From NCBI GenBank assembly GCA_029558215.1, contig JAKQFZ010000257.1, positions 1 through 13,589 on the forward strand: a stretch of DNA of 13,589 nt. Reading direction: 5' to 3'. Below, piece by piece: positions 12,962-13,589 of this stretch. The stretch is from Candidatus Omnitrophota bacterium (GTDB taxonomy: Bacteria > Hinthialibacterota > Hinthialibacteria > JAKQFZ01). The notes below the pieces were generated by a model that worked only from the letters and a program-made list of their open reading frames with translations, was not told where the DNA came from and ran no database searches. Made by a program: the position numbers and the translations under genes. How positions within the stretch are numbered: position 1 is the stretch's first letter; every line of letters starts with the position of its first letter.

Positions 12962-13589
12962 ACTCTGGAGTGCCGATCTTCATATCCACACAGCGCTGTC
13001 TCCCTGCGCCGAGGAAGAGATGACTCCCCCAGCCATTGTGGAAGCGGCCGTTGCTGCTGATCTTGCTCTGATCGCCATCTGTGATCACAACAGTATGGAA
13101 AACGTGGAGGCGGTTCAGGATGCCTCGGAAGGCGAGTCGCTGACCGTCCTGGCGGGAATGGAGATCACCACGGCGGAAGAAGTCCATGTGTTGGGCTTGT
13201 TTCCGAACACCGACGCGGCGAGGAGCGTAGGACGTCTGATCCGCGAGACTCTGCCACTTGGGGAAAAGGAAGGCCGCCTGGTTCAATGCCAATGGCTTTT
13301 GAACGCAGCAGGGGAACAGATCGGTTGGGAGATGGGAATGCTTTCGTCAGCGTCCGGATTCACTCTCAAGGAAGTCGTCGAGATGGTTCATGCCTCGGAC
13401 GGTCTGGCGGTTGCCTCGCATGTAGACAGACCTTCATTCAGTGTCACCAGTCAGCTGGGTTTCATTCCGGACGACGTGGATTTTGATGCGCTGGAGATAT
13501 CCTCCCTTGCTCATGCCGAATGGCGAAAGAAACATCCGATGTCGCTGGGCGTCAAACGCCCGATTCTGTTTTCCTCTGACAGTCATTTT
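12954..13589 (+). CDS. PHP-domain phosphoesterase, N-terminal part
   Basis: Partial: starts at ATG 12954 and is open through the right edge (212 codons). The start overlaps the second DRTGG gene by 8 bp and gives the family opening at once: LWSADLHIHTALSPCAEEEMTP. Metal-binding PHP motifs are visible: DLHIH (H10, H12), AICDHN (D44, H45), LAGMEITTAEEVHVLG (E70, H78), VASHVDRPSFS, and SSDSH at the very end. PHP domains bind three metals and hydrolyse phosphate esters. In hydrogenase-linked operons this protein accompanies the DRTGG and ATPase genes and might remove or sense a phosphate in the same circuit; its substrate is not known. The family is usually about 230-250 aa, so only a short C-terminal tail lies beyond the window. 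Confidence 0.9.
   Translation, partial: MLRLWSADLHIHTALSPCAEEEMTPPAIVEAAVAADLALIAICDHNSMENVEAVQDASEGESLTVLAGMEITTAEEVHVLGLFPNTDAARSVGRLIRETLPLGEKEGRLVQCQWLLNAAGEQIGWEMGMLSSASGFTLKEVVEMVHASDGLAVASHVDRPSFSVTSQLGFIPDDVDFDALEISSLAHAEWRKKHPMSLGVKRPILFSSDSHF

Overview
The window (13,589 bp) looks like chromosome of a free-living, murein-containing and probably anaerobic bacterium. It carries an MltG murein transglycosylase, [NiFe]-hydrogenase maturation genes (hypF, hypC), a DUF39-type homocysteine-forming enzyme, an Rrf2 regulator with a cysteine cluster, and an operon built around a hydrogenase-like iron-sulfur protein. Base composition is moderate and fairly even. The sequence alone does not fix the phylum; an uncultured Gram-negative lineage is a guess. 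I see no phage, IS element, CRISPR array, tRNA or rRNA.

Left part (1-2240). A minus-strand unit runs off the left edge: a promoter overlapped by a double GTATAC operator, then a 46-codon remnant of a GntR/YtrA-type repressor whose stop codon overlaps the start of an exported protein with Asp-box (BNR-like) repeats. The stretch 667-1287 has no gene I can name, only protein-like fragments in several frames. A plus-strand DUF523-DUF1722 (YbgA-type) gene follows and converges on a GHMP-family sugar kinase.

Middle (2272-6040). The minus-strand kinase is related to galactokinase but has an altered sugar-binding signature. Divergent from it is an Rrf2 regulator with a good sigma-70 promoter and a palindrome over its -10 box. 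The next gene is a DUF39 homocysteine biosynthesis enzyme. Between the two lie three copies of a 20-bp palindromic repeat, the last directly abutting the DUF39 ribosome binding site. A strong hairpin follows the DUF39 gene.

Right part (6134-13589), all on the plus strand. The first group is a glycerophosphodiester phosphodiesterase, hypF, hypC and mltG, with stop/start overlaps at two of the three junctions. After a 113-bp gap comes a tight operon: a DRTGG-domain protein, a 519-aa protein joining an RsbW-like ATPase to a 2[4Fe-4S] ferredoxin and an iron-hydrogenase-like domain, a second DRTGG protein, and a PHP-domain phosphoesterase cut by the right edge. This gene set is known from the neighbourhood of electron-bifurcating [FeFe]-hydrogenase / NuoEF-like genes in Clostridia and Thermotogae, and its role is not established. 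Joining the ATPase and the hydrogenase-like protein into one chain, and the reduced H-cluster motifs in it, make this the most interesting part of the window. It could be a redox- or H2-responsive switch rather than a catalytic hydrogenase.
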